Origin: an uncultured Bacteroidota bacterium
GTDB lineage: Bacteria; Bacteroidota; Bacteroidia; Flavobacteriales; Flavobacteriaceae
Assembly: GCA_902622575.1 (NCBI GenBank)
Contig: CACNQJ010000003.1
Location: 1-64,000, forward strand
DNA length: 64,000 bases
Direction: 5' to 3'
Position numbers and translations under genes: made by a program. Positions 31,463 to 40,223 of this stretch are shown piece by piece (position 1 is the stretch's first letter; each line of letters starts with the position of its first letter). The notes below the pieces were generated by a model. It ran no database searches and had not been told where the DNA came from. It saw only the letters and a program-made list of their open reading frames with translations.

Positions 31463-33661
31463 TTAATCTCTAACAACCTTATATACACCTTTAATTTTTT
31501 TTAATCTTTGAATTAGTTTATCGATAATATTTTTATTTTTTACCCTGAAGGTTATTGAGCCTTTAAATACATCTCCTTCAGTATCAAAAGACATTTTTCT
31601 CATATTAATATTCAAGTTTTCCGAAATGATAGTGGTTATTTGGTTTACAAGACCAATATTATCAATACCTATAATTTGTATTTTGGAGGTATAATCATGT
31701 TGGGTAGAGTCAATCCATTTACATTTCATTATCCTGTAAGCAAACTTTGATTGCAAACTAATAGAATTTTTACAATCAGATTTATGTACCTTGATGCCAT
31801 CATTGACAGTTACAAATCCAAAGACTTTATCTCCTGCAACAGGCCTACAGCAACTAGCTAAAGTATAATCTAGCCTTTCATCATTATTTCCAAAAACTAA
31901 TTGATCATAGTTAGTGCTAATAGTATCATTTGGCTTAATTGTTGGTTTTTCAGAAATTTTTCTTCTAAAAAATTTCATGATGGCATTCTGAGAATTAGCA
32001 AACTTTTTTAAATCTGTATTATCAATTGTGCCGATGCCTATTCTATAAAAAAGGTCCAAAGAAGTTTGAAGATTAAAGAAATTCTGGATTTTATTTATGT
32101 TGGATTCATTAAAGTTTATTTTAAGTTGTTTTAATTTTCTTCTTAAAATTTCTTTGCCCTCATCACCAATTTGTTTCTTATTTTCCTTTATTGATGATCT
32201 AATTGCTGATTTTGCTTTAGATGTAATGACGAAGTCTAGCCAACTTGCACTTGGCTTCGAATTATTACTCTTAATTATTTGTACCTGTTCTCCACTACTT
32301 AACTTAAAGTTAAGTGGTACAATTCTTCCATTGACCTTTATTCCTCTAGTTTTAAGTCCTAGACCTGAATGAATGTGGAATGCAAAATCCAAAGCTGTAG
32401 AACCCTTCGGAAGAGATTTCAAATCACCCTCTGGCGTAAAAACAAATATTTCATCAGAATATAAATTAAGTTTAAAATCTTCTACAAAATTTACTGCACT
32501 TGAGTCTGGGTTTTTTAAAACCTCTTGTAGTCTATTTAACCATTTTTCTAAACCACTCTCTTTGTCATCACCAAGTTTGTATTTATAGTGGGCTGCATAT
32601 CCTCGCTCAGCAATTTCATGCATTCTTGTAGATCTTATTTGAACTTCAATCCATCTTTTATTTGGTCCAACAACGGTGATATGGAGTGCTTCATAACCAT
32701 TTGATTTTGGTGTTGATATCCAATCTCTTAACCTCGTTGGATTAGGCCTGTAAACATCTGTAACTATTGAATATATCTTCCAGGCAATTAATTTTTCAAG
32801 GACAGGATCTGCGTCATAAATTATTCTAACTGCAAATCGATCATAAACTTCGTCTATGCTAATATTTTTTTTGATAATCTTATTACGGATAGAGTATATG
32901 GATTTGGATCTACCATTTATCTTGAAATTTAGATTTTCAGATTTTAGTTTATCTGATATTTTTCTTGCAAAGTTTCTTATATATAAGTTTTGATCATCTT
33001 TTGTTTTTTCAAGACTAGTTTTAATCTCATTATACACATCTGAATCAGTATATTTTAAACTTAAATCTTCTAATTCATTTTTTATCTCATAAAGACCAAT
33101 TCTGTGAGCTATTGGTGCATATATATACAAAGTTTCTGATGATATCTTTAATTGTTTTTCTTCAGAAAGAAAATCTAATGTTTTCATATTGTGAAGCCTG
33201 TCGGCAATCTTTATAAGAATTACTCTTATATCATCATTAAGTGTCAAAAGCATTTTTCTAAAATTTTCTGCCTGAATAGAAAGTATCTTCTCTTTTTTTA
33301 GTTTAGATATTTTGGTTAAACCCTCAACAATCTTTGCTACTTCATCACCAAAAATTTCTTCAATTTTTTCAATTGAATATTTGGAATCTTCAACTACATC
33401 ATGTAACAATGCTGATGCTATGCTTTGCCCATCCAATCCGATTTTGGATGCAACTATTTTTGCAACTGATATTGGATGGAAGATATATGGCTTACCTGAC
33501 TTTCTTGTTTGAGTGCTGTGAGCATCGATTGCGATATCAAGTGCTTTTCTTATCAATAATTTATCATCTTCACTTAAAGTTTGATAGCTAATTTTTAATA
33601 AACTTTTATATTCTCTTGCTATTTGCAGGTTTATTGTCTTGTTGTCAGCAGTAAAATCCAT
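31463..33661 (-). CDS. rel: Bifunctional (p)ppGpp synthase/hydrolase, RelA/SpoT family
   Basis: Controls the stringent-response alarmone. Seen in order: HD hydrolase domain with RKSGKPYIFHPISVAKI and SALLHDVVEDSKY (about residue 85), so hydrolysis is likely intact; synthetase domain with RSKSIYSIRNKI and YDRFAVRIIYD (about 270); TGS domain VFTPEGDLKSLPKGSTALDFAF (about 405); a Cys/His region LASCCRPVAGDKVFGFV; and a C-terminal ACT domain. It is 732 aa, typical of Bacteroidota long Rel. Confidence 0.95.
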   Translation of the reverse strand: MDFTADNKTINLQIAREYKSLLKISYQTLSEDDKLLIRKALDIAIDAHSTQTRKSGKPYIFHPISVAKIVASKIGLDGQSIASALLHDVVEDSKYSIEKIEEIFGDEVAKIVEGLTKISKLKKEKILSIQAENFRKMLLTLNDDIRVILIKIADRLHNMKTLDFLSEEKQLKISSETLYIYAPIAHRIGLYEIKNELEDLSLKYTDSDVYNEIKTSLEKTKDDQNLYIRNFARKISDKLKSENLNFKINGRSKSIYSIRNKIIKKNISIDEVYDRFAVRIIYDADPVLEKLIAWKIYSIVTDVYRPNPTRLRDWISTPKSNGYEALHITVVGPNKRWIEVQIRSTRMHEIAERGYAAHYKYKLGDDKESGLEKWLNRLQEVLKNPDSSAVNFVEDFKLNLYSDEIFVFTPEGDLKSLPKGSTALDFAFHIHSGLGLKTRGIKVNGRIVPLNFKLSSGEQVQIIKSNNSKPSASWLDFVITSKAKSAIRSSIKENKKQIGDEGKEILRRKLKQLKINFNESNINKIQNFFNLQTSLDLFYRIGIGTIDNTDLKKFANSQNAIMKFFRRKISEKPTIKPNDTISTNYDQLVFGNNDERLDYTLASCCRPVAGDKVFGFVTVNDGIKVHKSDCKNSISLQSKFAYRIMKCKWIDSTQHDYTSKIQIIGIDNIGLVNQITTIISENLNINMRKMSFDTEGDVFKGSITFRVKNKNIIDKLIQRLKKIKGVYKVVRD

Positions 33662-33670
33662 TACTTAAAT

Positions 33671-34441
33671 TTAAGAGAATTTTCTCTGATTTAGCGCTTC
33701 ATATAAAATTATTCCTGTTGAAACGGATAAATTTAGAGAGTCTACCTTACCAAACATTGGGATGCTAACCAATTCATCAGATTTTTTTATTAATGTTTGG
33801 TTTACACTAGATTTTTCTGGCCCCATTATTAATGCACATCTTTTGTTATAGTCTATTTTATTAAAATTGTTTTTTGATTCAATAAACGAGCTGTAGATTT
33901 TAAAATTATTTTTTTTTAGAAAATCAATAATTTGATTAGAATTCATTTTAAAAACATTCAAATGAAATATTGAACCTAGACTAGACCTTATTGTGTTTGG
34001 GTTATATAAGTCAATATTTGAGTCGACTATTATAATATTTTTAAAACCACAAGCTTCAAAAGTTCGCATAATAGCACCTATATTTCCAGGCTTTTCAGGG
34101 TTTTCAAGAACTAGAATCAACTCATCGGTAGTTAATTTGATGGAGTTTATATCTTGTTTTTTATCATTTACTATGGCAAAAATCCCCTCTGTTTCCCTGT
34201 ATATTATTTTCCTGAGTAGTTCATTACTAATTACATTTATATTTTTGTGATTTAAATTTTCTACGTTTTTTTCTAAAGTAAAGATTGATTCAATTTCAAA
34301 GTCAGATTTTTGACATAAATCAATTTCTCTCAAACCCTCAACAATAAACTTTTTTTCATTTTTTCTGAAGGATGATTTTTCAAAAAGTTTTTTAGCGTAT
34401 TTGAATGATTGATTGTCTTTACTTGAAATTTTATTAAACAT
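33671..34441 (-). CDS. TrmH/SpoU-family RNA 2'-O-methyltransferase
   Basis: SPOUT-fold methyltransferase on rRNA or tRNA ribose. Seen: N-terminal substrate-binding region (FEKSSFRKNEKKFIVEGLREI), then the knotted domain with VLENPEKPGNIGAIMRTFEACGF (motif 1), ALIMGPEKSSV (motif 2) and VSIPMFGKVDSLNLSVSTGIILYEAL (motif 3). It is 256 aa. The exact target (for example 23S rRNA) is not clear from the sequence. It is the first gene of a minus-strand series with rel 9 bases downstream. Confidence 0.88.
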   Translation of the reverse strand: MFNKISSKDNQSFKYAKKLFEKSSFRKNEKKFIVEGLREIDLCQKSDFEIESIFTLEKNVENLNHKNINVISNELLRKIIYRETEGIFAIVNDKKQDINSIKLTTDELILVLENPEKPGNIGAIMRTFEACGFKNIIIVDSNIDLYNPNTIRSSLGSIFHLNVFKMNSNQIIDFLKKNNFKIYSSFIESKNNFNKIDYNKRCALIMGPEKSSVNQTLIKKSDELVSIPMFGKVDSLNLSVSTGIILYEALNQRKFS

Positions 34442-34469
34442 AATTATATATAAAACTAATCAAAATCCC

Positions 34470-34477
34470 ATATCTTT
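34470..34477 (+). promoter_or_regulatory. -7 box TATCTTTG for the cysteine desulfurase gene
   Basis: TATCTTTG matches TAnnTTTG and ends 16 bases before the ATG at 34494, giving a leader of about 10 bases. It lies within the ORF-track extension (34413-34493), which supports the shorter start. No -33 TTG at standard spacing. Confidence 0.45.
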
Positions 34478-34493
34478 GAAAAGCAATTTTCAG

Positions 34494-35645
34494 ATGAAAA
34501 AAATTTATTTTGATAATGCTGCGACAACGCAAATTTCTAATGAAGTCGTTTCAGTGATGTCTGATGTGATGAAAAATAATTTTGGTAATCCATCTTCAAT
34601 GCATTCATTTGGGAGAAGCTCAAAAGCATTATTGGAACTGTCAAGGAAATACATTTCTGAAAAATTAAATGTTACTCCCTCAGAAATTATTTTTACTAGT
34701 GGCGGTACAGAATCAAATAATATGATTATTAAGTCTGTTGTTGAATCCTTAAATGTAAAAAGAATTATTTCCACAAAAATTGAACATAAGGCTGTATTAA
34801 ATTCTATTGAGACCATCTCAAAGAAAAAAAAACTATCTCTCGTTTTTTTGCACGTTGATAGTTTTGGTAATCCTGATATAAATCATTTAAAAAAATTACT
34901 TGAAAGTTCTAATGACAAAACTTTAGTCAGCTTAATGCATATAAATAATGAAATTGGGACAATGATAAATCTAAATAGTTATGGTGAAATTTGCGAATCA
35001 TACAATGCTCTTTTTCACAGCGATACAGTTCAAACAATAGGACACTACGATTTAGATTTAAGTAAAACAAAAATTGATTTTATAACCTGTTCTGCACATA
35101 AATTTCACGGTCCCAAAGGTGTTGGTTTTATTTATGTTAAAAATGGAACGAATCTAATTCCATTTATCGAGGGTGGAGGACAAGAAAGAGGTATGAGAGG
35201 AGGAACAGAAAGCATTCACAATATAGCTGGATTAAAAAAGGCTTTTGAGCTATCCTATGAAAGTTTACAAAGAGACGCCAAAGACGTATTAAAAATCAAA
35301 AAGCATTTTATTAATTCCATAAAAAAATCCATTCCAGAGGTAAAGATAAATGGTAATTTTTCAGAAGACAATTCTTCATATGCCATTTTAAACCTATGTC
35401 TCCCAATTTCAGTTGATAAAAAGACATTATTGAATTTTAAATTAGATTTAGCTGGAATAGCATGTTCAGCAGGTAGTGCATGTCAGAGTGGTAGTTCACA
35501 ACCTTCGCATGTATTATCTGAATTACTATCTAAAAATGAAATGGAGAAAATTTCATTAAGATTTTCTTTTTCAAAATATAACTCTGTTGATGAGGTGGAT
35601 TACGTGATTGAATTTTTGAAGAAATTTATCAAAGACAACAATTAA
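34494..35645 (+). CDS. Cysteine desulfurase (NifS/IscS family)
   Basis: PLP enzyme releasing sulfur from cysteine for Fe-S clusters or tRNA thiolation (MnmA is in the same window). Seen: IYFDNAATTQIS at residue 3, SGGTESNNMII, HINNEIGT, SAHKFHGPKGVGFIY (PLP lysine, about 201) and the Cys loop AGIACSAGSACQSGSSQPSHVL (about 325), a class I IscS/NifS-like loop. The length is 383 aa from the ATG at 34494. The ORF-track start at 34413 is rejected because family homology begins at MKKIYFDNA. Confidence 0.92.
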   Translation: MKKIYFDNAATTQISNEVVSVMSDVMKNNFGNPSSMHSFGRSSKALLELSRKYISEKLNVTPSEIIFTSGGTESNNMIIKSVVESLNVKRIISTKIEHKAVLNSIETISKKKKLSLVFLHVDSFGNPDINHLKKLLESSNDKTLVSLMHINNEIGTMINLNSYGEICESYNALFHSDTVQTIGHYDLDLSKTKIDFITCSAHKFHGPKGVGFIYVKNGTNLIPFIEGGGQERGMRGGTESIHNIAGLKKAFELSYESLQRDAKDVLKIKKHFINSIKKSIPEVKINGNFSEDNSSYAILNLCLPISVDKKTLLNFKLDLAGIACSAGSACQSGSSQPSHVLSELLSKNEMEKISLRFSFSKYNSVDEVDYVIEFLKKFIKDNN

Positions 35646-37282
35646 AATTTTAGTGAGTCAATAACCGTCGTTGAATTACCTACCATATCCTCTACCTTAA
35701 TTTCTATCTTATTCACTGCATTCTTTCTAATAAGGGTATCATTTTTAAAAAAAATCTTTTTCAATTTTGGTTCATATTCAAAAAGAGCCCATCTATCATT
35801 TATTTTGCCCACATAATTTTTTATTCCTGTTTCTTTATCCAGAATGTAATATTCAATTTGTTTTTTGTAGTCAACTCTCTTTCGCCTTCTAATCTCAGGT
35901 GTGATAGTATCATAATCCACATAAAATTTTCCTAGTGATTTAGTTTTAAAACTATAGTATCCATTGCTTATTTTGTTTGACACAAATGTTGATGTGCCAT
36001 CATGGTTTTTTCTAGTTAAATATTGGCCATCTAAATCTCTATTAATTAAAAATTTAACTTCAAAATTTTTCATTGCTTCTACATATGGATTGAAGACAAA
36101 CAAGGTGTCATTTTCGTAATCAAATAAAATTTTAGATTTCCTTAAAAATGTGTTTTTATCAATATTTAGTTTGTGACCATTAAAATCTAATAGATATTTT
36201 TTTTGCGGATCTAAAATTTTATTACTTGGGAAAATATTATCAGAATCATAGTTGTAATTGTTCTCATCACCAATCAAATTTAAGATCACATAAGTATTAT
36301 TTTTGTCGTAATCACTAAGCTTAATTTTAATAGCTGCCTTTTCTCCTTCTCTGATAATTAAACCATTACTATTTTTTGAAACGAATCTTAATTCATTTTC
36401 ATTATTGCCAAAAAGCTTAATAATCCTAGATTTATTTAAAACAAAAAATTCGTAGTCAACAAATCTTTTTTGGATAGGTTTTTCTGGAAAAGAAAATGAG
36501 TCAAAAGTAAATTCGAAATTTAAAGTATCATTTTTGAATAATGAATATTTGTGATTGCCAAAGATATTGTTTGTTAAATTTTGTCTATCATAGGTTATAA
36601 CTCCAAAACCAATTGTATCTCTAGTGCTTATTGACTTTGAAATGAAAGTGCTATCGTTGATTTTAGATATATCTAATTTTACCTTTTTCAGCATTCCATT
36701 CTTTATACCATATAAATACAAATCTTTAACGTATGGTCTTATAGTGTCTTTAATTTTAAATTTGTAATGTCTAGGGTTCAGGGGAATCTCTGTATCTGTT
36801 TGTCTAATTTCAAAGTGTAAATGAGGTCCAAAAGATGTCCCAGTGTTCCCAGAATATCCTAAGATTTCTTTATTGCTGACTTTTAGTTCATCGGCCTTAA
36901 AAAATTTTCTTACTTCATAATTTTTATTTCTGTACTGTAATTGATTTATAATTTTTTCAATTTTTTCACTGAACTTGCTCAGGTGTGCATACACACTAGT
37001 TAAGTTATTTCCATGATTAATGTAGACCACTTTTCCAAAACCAGATGTAGAAACCTGAACACGAGAAACATATCCAGAATCAATAGATCTAATTAAAATA
37101 CCTTCTTTACCTTTTGTTTTAATATCAATTCCTGAGTGAAATCCACTTGATCTTAGCTCACCAAAATTTCCACTTAGTAGTATTGGAAATTCTATGGGTG
37201 AGTCGAGTTTATCATCATTATTTTTTTGGGAATTTAGTGTTAATGAACCTAAAAATATTAATACAAAAATTATATTTTTCAA
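35642..37282 (-). CDS. M23-family metallopeptidase (LytM-type), secreted
   Basis: Peptidoglycan endopeptidase-type protein. Seen: signal peptide (MKNIIFVLIFLGSLTLNSQ), then the M23 domain with FHSGIDIKTKGKEG (zinc His and Asp, about residue 48) and the GPHLHFEIR motif (about 155), followed by about 380 residues of beta-rich sequence without clear homology. A 546-aa secreted M23 protein of this layout is common in flavobacteria. Its stop overlaps the cysteine desulfurase stop by 4 bases (convergent). Confidence 0.9.
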   Translation of the reverse strand: MKNIIFVLIFLGSLTLNSQKNNDDKLDSPIEFPILLSGNFGELRSSGFHSGIDIKTKGKEGILIRSIDSGYVSRVQVSTSGFGKVVYINHGNNLTSVYAHLSKFSEKIEKIINQLQYRNKNYEVRKFFKADELKVSNKEILGYSGNTGTSFGPHLHFEIRQTDTEIPLNPRHYKFKIKDTIRPYVKDLYLYGIKNGMLKKVKLDISKINDSTFISKSISTRDTIGFGVITYDRQNLTNNIFGNHKYSLFKNDTLNFEFTFDSFSFPEKPIQKRFVDYEFFVLNKSRIIKLFGNNENELRFVSKNSNGLIIREGEKAAIKIKLSDYDKNNTYVILNLIGDENNYNYDSDNIFPSNKILDPQKKYLLDFNGHKLNIDKNTFLRKSKILFDYENDTLFVFNPYVEAMKNFEVKFLINRDLDGQYLTRKNHDGTSTFVSNKISNGYYSFKTKSLGKFYVDYDTITPEIRRRKRVDYKKQIEYYILDKETGIKNYVGKINDRWALFEYEPKLKKIFFKNDTLIRKNAVNKIEIKVEDMVGNSTTVIDSLKF

Positions 37283-37349
37283 CGAAATATTAATTAAAGA
37301 ATTGTTTTTAATTTTATATAGCTTTAAATTTATACATTACTAATTTATT

Positions 37350-37637
37350 GTGAAAGAAACTTTAGAGAATGTTAATGAACTGTATAGTACAATAGAAAAA
37401 CTATTAAATAAGTATGATTCTCTAAAAGTTAATAATAAAAAGATTAAACATAATTTAGATTTGTTACAGAAAAATCTAAACAATAAAGAAAAAGATTACA
37501 CTGAGCTTAAAAAAAAATACGAATCTTTAAAACTTGTCAAGTCTTTGTCATCAAAAGGAGAGAGTGTGCTTGCCAAGAAAAAAATTAGAAAAATGATTGA
37601 TGATATTGATAATTGTATTTTAAATCTAATGGGCTGA
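37350..37637 (+). CDS. Small coiled-coil protein, ZapB-like
   Basis: 95-aa protein, almost entirely coiled coil (NKYDSLKVNNKKIKHNLDLLQKNLNNKEKDYTELKKKYESL), ending in a short helical tail. The start is GTG. It precedes zapA, and its TGA overlaps the zapA ATG by one base (TGATG), so the two are coupled. In flavobacteria this position is regularly held by a small coiled-coil protein; a divisome role alongside ZapA is inferred from context, not shown by homology. Confidence 0.75.
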   Translation: MKETLENVNELYSTIEKLLNKYDSLKVNNKKIKHNLDLLQKNLNNKEKDYTELKKKYESLKLVKSLSSKGESVLAKKKIRKMIDDIDNCILNLMG

Positions 37638-37921
37638 TGCAAAAAATTAAATTGAATATAGGAAATCGAATATATCCATTAAGCGTGGATGAAAAACAAG
37701 AGGAAATTTTAAGAAAAGCATCAAAAAAGATAAATGAGATGATCAATGATTATGAAAGCAAGTATGCTGTAAAGGATAAACAAGATAGTTTGGCCATGTG
37801 TGCTTTGCAAATTTTAAGTCAAAGCAAAATTTTTATAAATCCCAATGAAAATGATTCAAATGAAGTCGTGGAAAAAATTGACAATATCAAAAAATTAATT
37901 GAGTCAAGATTAAAATATTAA
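37637..37921 (+). CDS. zapA: Cell division protein ZapA
   Basis: FtsZ-ring-associated protein. Seen: beta-strand N-terminus KIKLNIGNRIYPLSVDEKQEEILRKASKKINEMINDYESKY, then KQDSLAMCALQILSQ and a C-terminal helix, the ZapA layout. It is 94 aa from the ATG at 37637; the ORF-track start at 37613 lies inside the preceding gene and adds MYFKSNGL. Followed by a probable 6S RNA. Confidence 0.88.
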   Translation: MQKIKLNIGNRIYPLSVDEKQEEILRKASKKINEMINDYESKYAVKDKQDSLAMCALQILSQSKIFINPNENDSNEVVEKIDNIKKLIESRLKY

Positions 37922-37934
37922 CGTTCATTAAAAT

Positions 37935-38076
37935 ATATTTTACCTACAGCAGATTAAATTTGGTAAACTCAACACTATTAAATTTAAAAAAGGTAAGTCT
38001 GTGTGCTAGAGCGCGCCCTCAGGGGATTTTCGAATATTCAGTTAGCCTTAAACTTGTATAAAAGGAGTTTATACAA
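37935..38076 (+). ncRNA. ssrS: Probable 6S RNA
   Basis: The 155-base gap after zapA contains no ORF but has features expected of 6S RNA: a central GC-rich region (TGCTAGAGCGCGCCCTCAGG) flanked by AT-rich arms, a TTAGCCTTAAACTTG segment close to the AGCCTTAAAACTG of E. coli 6S RNA, and long-range pairing GTAAACTC (37963-37970) with GAGTTTAT (38065-38072). The zapA-ssrS arrangement is known from proteobacteria and, as I recall, from flavobacteria. The ends are approximate. Not confirmed by a covariance model. Confidence 0.6.
38054..38076. terminator. Perfect hairpin between 6S RNA region and galK
   Basis: TTGTATAAA-AGGAG-TTTATACAA is a perfect 9-bp stem with a 5-base loop, ending at the base before the galK stop codon. 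On the plus strand the downstream T-rich stretch (GTTTTTTATTTT) is about 17 bases away, so this is not a textbook terminator. It competes with the long-range 6S pairing, since both use bases 38065-38072. Confidence 0.45.
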
Positions 38077-39204
38077 CTAATCTGTTTGTAGGTTTTTTAT
38101 TTTAACTCCATCACAAATATTTATTTCAATTGGGGTCAAATTAATAGAAAACTTTTCAAAGTAGCTCCTGCTGGCTTCATCGATAAACTCATCTGTAAAT
38201 TTTTTATGAATTAGGTTTATCGTACAACCACCAAATCCTCCACCCATCATTCTAGATCCTATTATCTGGTCATGCGCTTTAGTTAAGTCAACTAAATAAT
38301 CTAATTCATTACAACTAACCTCATACAAATCTTTTAAACCTGCATGAGATTGATACATTAAATTTCCTATTTCCATTAATTTAAATTCATTGAGTTTTTT
38401 TGCGGCATTATTGGTTCTTAGATTTTCATTTATTACAAATGATGCTCTATTATATATTTTAACATCCATGACATTCTTTAAACTTTCAATAATGTTTAGG
38501 TCTACTTCACATAAGGATGAAAATTTATTACTGTACTTTTCATTAATTAATTTTAAGGCATAATTACACTCTTCAACCCTATCATTATATGCTGTGTTAG
38601 CGAGATTATGTTCTACGTTAGTATTTAAAAGAATTATCTGATAATCTTTAAATTCAGCATTGACGTATTTAAAATTTCTTGAGTGGCACTCCAAATGAAT
38701 CAATTTATTTTTTTGACCGTTTAGAATAGTAAATTGATCCATTATTCCTCCCTTGAGTCCAATATAATTGTGTTCTACATCACTAACAATATCAACAATT
38801 TCATTTTTTTTGATTTCAAGATTATTAATTTCTATTATGCTCCATGCTAATCCAGATATTAATGCTGATGATGAGCTAATTCCAGCTCCTATTGGTAAAC
38901 TGCTATTGATTTCACAAGAAAAGGCAGATATTCTTTGATTTTTTTTATTGATCAAATTATTAACAGTACCTAATATATAATTTTGCCAGTGCTCAGCTGA
39001 TTTTTCAAGAGAAGAAAAGTCAAATTCAAATTTTTTATTTATTGTTTTTGATTCAATGAAGCATTTATTTCCAGGGATATTTTCAACTGTAAACTCAACT
39101 TTTTTATCTATAGCACCTGGCAGGACAGAACCACCATTATAATCAACATGTTCTCCAATTAAATTAATTCTACCTGGTGATTCAACTTTAATTTTTTTAT
39201 TCAT
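38077..39204 (-). CDS. galK: Galactokinase
   Basis: GHMP kinase phosphorylating galactose to galactose-1-phosphate, first Leloir step. Seen: galactokinase signature SPGRINLIGEHVDYNGGSVLPGAI at the N-terminus, ATP-binding PIGAGISSSSALISGL (about residue 103), and GSRMMGGGFGGCTINL (motif 3, about 320). It is 375 aa. Its start overlaps galE by 8 bases, so galE-galK form one unit behind a sulfatase gene. This ties the sulfatase cluster to galactose catabolism. galT is not in the window. Confidence 0.95.
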   Translation of the reverse strand: MNKKIKVESPGRINLIGEHVDYNGGSVLPGAIDKKVEFTVENIPGNKCFIESKTINKKFEFDFSSLEKSAEHWQNYILGTVNNLINKKNQRISAFSCEINSSLPIGAGISSSSALISGLAWSIIEINNLEIKKNEIVDIVSDVEHNYIGLKGGIMDQFTILNGQKNKLIHLECHSRNFKYVNAEFKDYQIILLNTNVEHNLANTAYNDRVEECNYALKLINEKYSNKFSSLCEVDLNIIESLKNVMDVKIYNRASFVINENLRTNNAAKKLNEFKLMEIGNLMYQSHAGLKDLYEVSCNELDYLVDLTKAHDQIIGSRMMGGGFGGCTINLIHKKFTDEFIDEASRSYFEKFSINLTPIEINICDGVKIKNLQTD

Positions 39205-40219
39205 CCTTATTTATATTCAGTTCCCAGTTCCATGCTGATTTCAATGCATTTTTCAAACTATATTTTGTTGACCAATTTAATTCTTTTTCAATTTTTGAAG
39301 TATCTGCATAAGCAGTAACCACATCTCCTTTTCTTCTCTCTCCAATTTTATAATTTAACTTTATATCATTAACATTTTCAAAAATATGGATCAGTTCAAG
39401 AACAGAGGTACCTTTACCTGTTCCAACATTGTACACTTTGAATAAATTATCATTATTTGAACTTATCAATTTTTCCAAACAAGTAATGTGTACTTCTGCT
39501 AAATCCATAATATGAATGTAGTCTCTTACACATGTTCCATCGTCAGTTTCGTAGTCATCTCCAAAGACAGTTAAACACTCTCTTTTCCCAATGGCGGTTT
39601 GGGTTATGTAGGGAACCAAGTTTTCAGGTGTCCCAAGGGGGAGTTCACCTATTAAAGCTGAAGGGTGTGCACCAATTGGATTAAAATATCTTAAAGTAAT
39701 ATTTTTAAAACTTTGCCCTGATTGATGAAGAGATTTAAGAACTTCCTCACATTGTCTTTTTGATTGACCATATGGTGATTCTGCTTCTTTTAATGGGAAA
39801 CTTTCATCTATTGGCATCGAATCAGCTTGTCCATAGACAGTACAGCTTGAGCTAAAAATAAAGTTTATTGGATTCTCTAATAATTTTATTTCATCAATAA
39901 TATTTTCAAGTGAACCAACATTGTTTGAAAAATATTTATCAGGATAGTTTACACTTTCATTAACAGATTTATGTGCAGCAAAATGAATAATTCCATTAAA
40001 TGTATAATCTTGAAAAAGTTTAGAAACTGCCTTTTTATCTTTTAAATCAATTTTTTCAAAAGAAGGTTTTTTCCCTGTTATATCATAAATATTATCCAAA
40101 ACTTCAATATTAGAATTTGAAAGATCATCAACAACGACAATATCATAACCCTTTTCTAATAATAAAACAGTAGTGTGAGAACCTATATATCCTAATCCAC
40201 CGGTAACTAATATTTGCAT
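39197..40219 (-). CDS. galE: UDP-glucose 4-epimerase
   Basis: Interconverts UDP-galactose and UDP-glucose. Seen: NAD Rossmann motif VTGGLGYIGSHTTVLLLEKGYDIVVVDDLSNS, SSSCTVYGQADSMPIDE (Ser/Thr of the triad), SPYGQSKRQCEEVL (catalytic YxxxK, about residue 151), and ITLRYFNPIGAHPSALIGE. It is 340 aa, standard. It starts 4 bases after the stop of the upstream sulfatase gene, so sulfatase-galE-galK appear to be one operon. Confidence 0.96.
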   Translation of the reverse strand: MQILVTGGLGYIGSHTTVLLLEKGYDIVVVDDLSNSNIEVLDNIYDITGKKPSFEKIDLKDKKAVSKLFQDYTFNGIIHFAAHKSVNESVNYPDKYFSNNVGSLENIIDEIKLLENPINFIFSSSCTVYGQADSMPIDESFPLKEAESPYGQSKRQCEEVLKSLHQSGQSFKNITLRYFNPIGAHPSALIGELPLGTPENLVPYITQTAIGKRECLTVFGDDYETDDGTCVRDYIHIMDLAEVHITCLEKLISSNNDNLFKVYNVGTGKGTSVLELIHIFENVNDIKLNYKIGERRKGDVVTAYADTSKIEKELNWSTKYSLKNALKSAWNWELNINKDE

Positions 40220-40223
40220 TTAT

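Noticed and set aside
34413-34493. N-terminal extension of the cysteine desulfurase ORF
   Set aside because: It contains a -7 box and overlaps the divergent methyltransferase start; family homology starts at 34494.
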